A stretch of DNA of 64,000 nt, taken from Trichoplax sp. H2 (Eukaryota > Placozoa > Uniplacotomia > Trichoplacea). The stretch is from the NCBI GenBank assembly GCA_003344405.1, contig NOWV01000172.1, forward strand, positions 1-64,000, read 5' to 3'. Of the stretch, positions 62,279-64,000 are shown piece after piece (the stretch's first letter is position 1; every line of letters starts with the position of its first letter). The notes beneath the pieces were generated by a model that saw nothing but the letters and a program-made list of their open reading frames with translations, made no database searches and was not told the DNA's origin. The position numbers and the translations under genes were made by a program.

Positions 62279-64000
62279 TTTCGGGATACGGCGGATTATT
62301 TTATGCCTATAAACTATATGTGTACCTATTAGTAAAACAAGAATATAACATTTTAATACTACACGTTATTGATTTCCGAAAATGAGCCCGTTGCTCATCT
62401 TTTCGAGTAGGTAAAGGAGTAAGATAGCATATATTTTCATCTCGATTCACAATTCGTTATAAATTCGGCAACATAGTGATAGATAGCTAATCAATTGACC
62501 AATGAAATAAAAACAGGCATTAAACCCTGACTAAACCGAAGTAGAACTGTAATATAAGTACTTCTGTAAAAAATTAAACTAAATCTTTTCTCATCACTTC
62601 CATTGAGTATCTAACGTTATTAAAAAGGATACACCTTTTAATTTCCTTGTAAGAATGATGAGTAAGGCTAAATCTACTTTTTTCCTTCCCTTTCCCTACT
62701 AGAGCATCATTTATATCCTAATGATTCCAAGTGGTATTTTAAGGATAAAAAATAAAGATCGACAGCTCTTTTATTAACTATATAGTAGTCACAACTCTCA
62801 CTTGTGGCAAGATTTGCAAAGAATTCCAGTGTAGGTACACTAACTTGGGCCACTTTCCCAATATTTCCAGTCTCTATGCTAACGATATATGAGAACTCAA
62901 TTTTTTGGCTTTAGCCCACAGATAACTGATTAATTGCTTTTCTTCACGTCACGATTCCAGCATGCTTCTCAAGCAATTATTACTTTTAATTTAAAACTGC
63001 ACACGCTTAAAAAAGATTTCTACAGTGAATTCTAGTATTGGCTAGCGTGAATACATACAGTATTTCACAAGTTACATAATTCGAGAATAATTTATTTAAT
63101 TTCTAAATGGGTACAAGTACGTAGATATTCTGGAACTTAGGGTGTTGAAACATTCATCCTCCGCCTATAGACAGTTCGGTCGTTAGATTCTAACAAGCAT
63201 TTCAATCTATGGTAAATTAAGCTAACAAGGAGTTAGCATGTTCTTATTCTGGATGTAAATCAGCATCTACACCTTTAATGGTAGAATATTATGATGTAAC
63301 GATGATGAGTAAAAGATAATGATGTGAAAATGATGAAGTATGGACTCTTTTTTTCTAATTTTATGTAGCATGGCTAGCAAGACATTAAAGAACTTTGAAT
63401 CTGAAAATTATTTTGTTTGAATCAAGAATGAAGATTTCCATAACACTTTGGCATTTCAAGGCAATTTAAGAACACGTATACAGGTATTCATAGATTTGGA
63501 TGAGAACAAGCCTGCACAAACGCTTATGAAAAAGTGTAATTGCCAGCCATCTTATAAGAATGATGAATAAAGATCTATTACTTCTTTCTAATCTAAATAG
63601 TATAGCTAACTGAGCATTAGAATATTATGCTTGTAAACGCAATCCTATAAGAGCGATAAAGAAAGCCATGCAACGCGTGCTACACCTAGAAGCTAATGCA
63701 GTATAACATAGACATGGATTAGAATCTGTCTGAATAATACTATTATACGATTATAATTCTAAGGAAAGGACGAATTTACAACTGTATCTTGTCTTCCCAT
63801 TTAACAAAATGATAGGCTAACAAGACATTCAATCTTTCAAAATATCATATAAAAACGACTGCTAAAGATCTACAACTCTTCCTTGACGCGTTGTAGCAGA
63901 TAACCTAATGCTTTTGAATTTAAGGAATATCAGAATTAGCCTATATTCCGTTTATAAATGCAAGGTAGTACTACAGCTTTAGCAAACTTAATTCAATCTA
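62279..64000. other. Upstream region of GIPC to window end
   Basis: The first few hundred bases should hold the GIPC leader and promoter; a GAGC/GCTC hairpin lies near 62384-62396. Beyond the candidate exon above, a plus-strand frame of 47 codons (63421-63570) has protein-like composition (NLRTRIQVFIDLDENK) but no start, no splice evidence and no known relative. Confidence 0.35.
62707..62878 (-). CDS. Possible terminal exon of an unidentified gene
   Basis: The minus strand is open for 67 codons (62707-62910, stop at 62707-62709) without an ATG. A plausible acceptor (ATCGTTAG) ends at 62879, giving a 57-codon exon with balanced composition (IGKVAQVSVPTLEFFANLA, then a hydrophilic end). It would be the last exon of a gene reading toward GIPC from beyond 63 kb. 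I recognise no family and found no convincing upstream exon. A chance frame is a real alternative. Confidence 0.3.

Overview
This window looks like an assembly scaffold from an AT-rich, intron-bearing animal genome. Three multi-exon genes of clear metazoan type (a U2A' spliceosomal protein, a NEK8-type kinase, a GIPC adaptor) and two intronless rhodopsin-family receptors sit in long, gene-poor AT-rich DNA with many short introns. A placozoan (Trichoplax/Hoilungia type) fits best; this is inferred from gene content, composition and intron style, not proven.

Layout. 1-2015: a decayed Ty3/gypsy-type retroelement with an RT/RNase H relic and a 3' LTR. 2016-20473: no confident gene. This part holds a near-identical duplication (5000-7045 and 7066-8134) around an assembly gap. 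The left copy carries a solo LTR and a 523-bp hairpin-rich insertion that the right copy lacks. 20474-21952: receptor 1. 21953-41068: no confident gene, but a second gap-flanking duplication and a diverged dispersed repeat. 41069-42517: receptor 2, a paralogue of receptor 1 in the same orientation. 44916-47664 (minus): SNRPA1 (U2A'), 9 exons. 47665-52003: a repeat-rich spacer between divergent genes, with a 44-bp tandem repeat, a dense CTGTA/TACAG pentamer field, a copy-variable minisatellite and a third gap-flanking duplication. 52004-58107 (plus): NEK8-type kinase/RCC1 gene, 16 exons, one intron with U12-type signals. 60079-62278 (minus): GIPC, 5 exons, convergent with NEK8. 62279-64000: a possible terminal exon of a further minus-strand gene.

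I built the three spliced genes by hand from reading frame, GT/AG sites and recalled family sequence. All three give frame-consistent totals: 251, 764 and 358 codons before the stop.

The genes do not form one pathway. U2A' acts in the major spliceosome, NEK8 in the cilium, and GIPC in endosomal trafficking of membrane receptors. One possible link is that both receptors end in the same class I PDZ ligand (ETVV), while GIPC is a PDZ adaptor with class I features. Each of the three 20-N gaps is flanked by two near-identical copies of the same sequence. That is the pattern expected when two diverged haplotypes are placed end to end, and it gives natural presence/absence comparisons for several mobile or repeated sequences.
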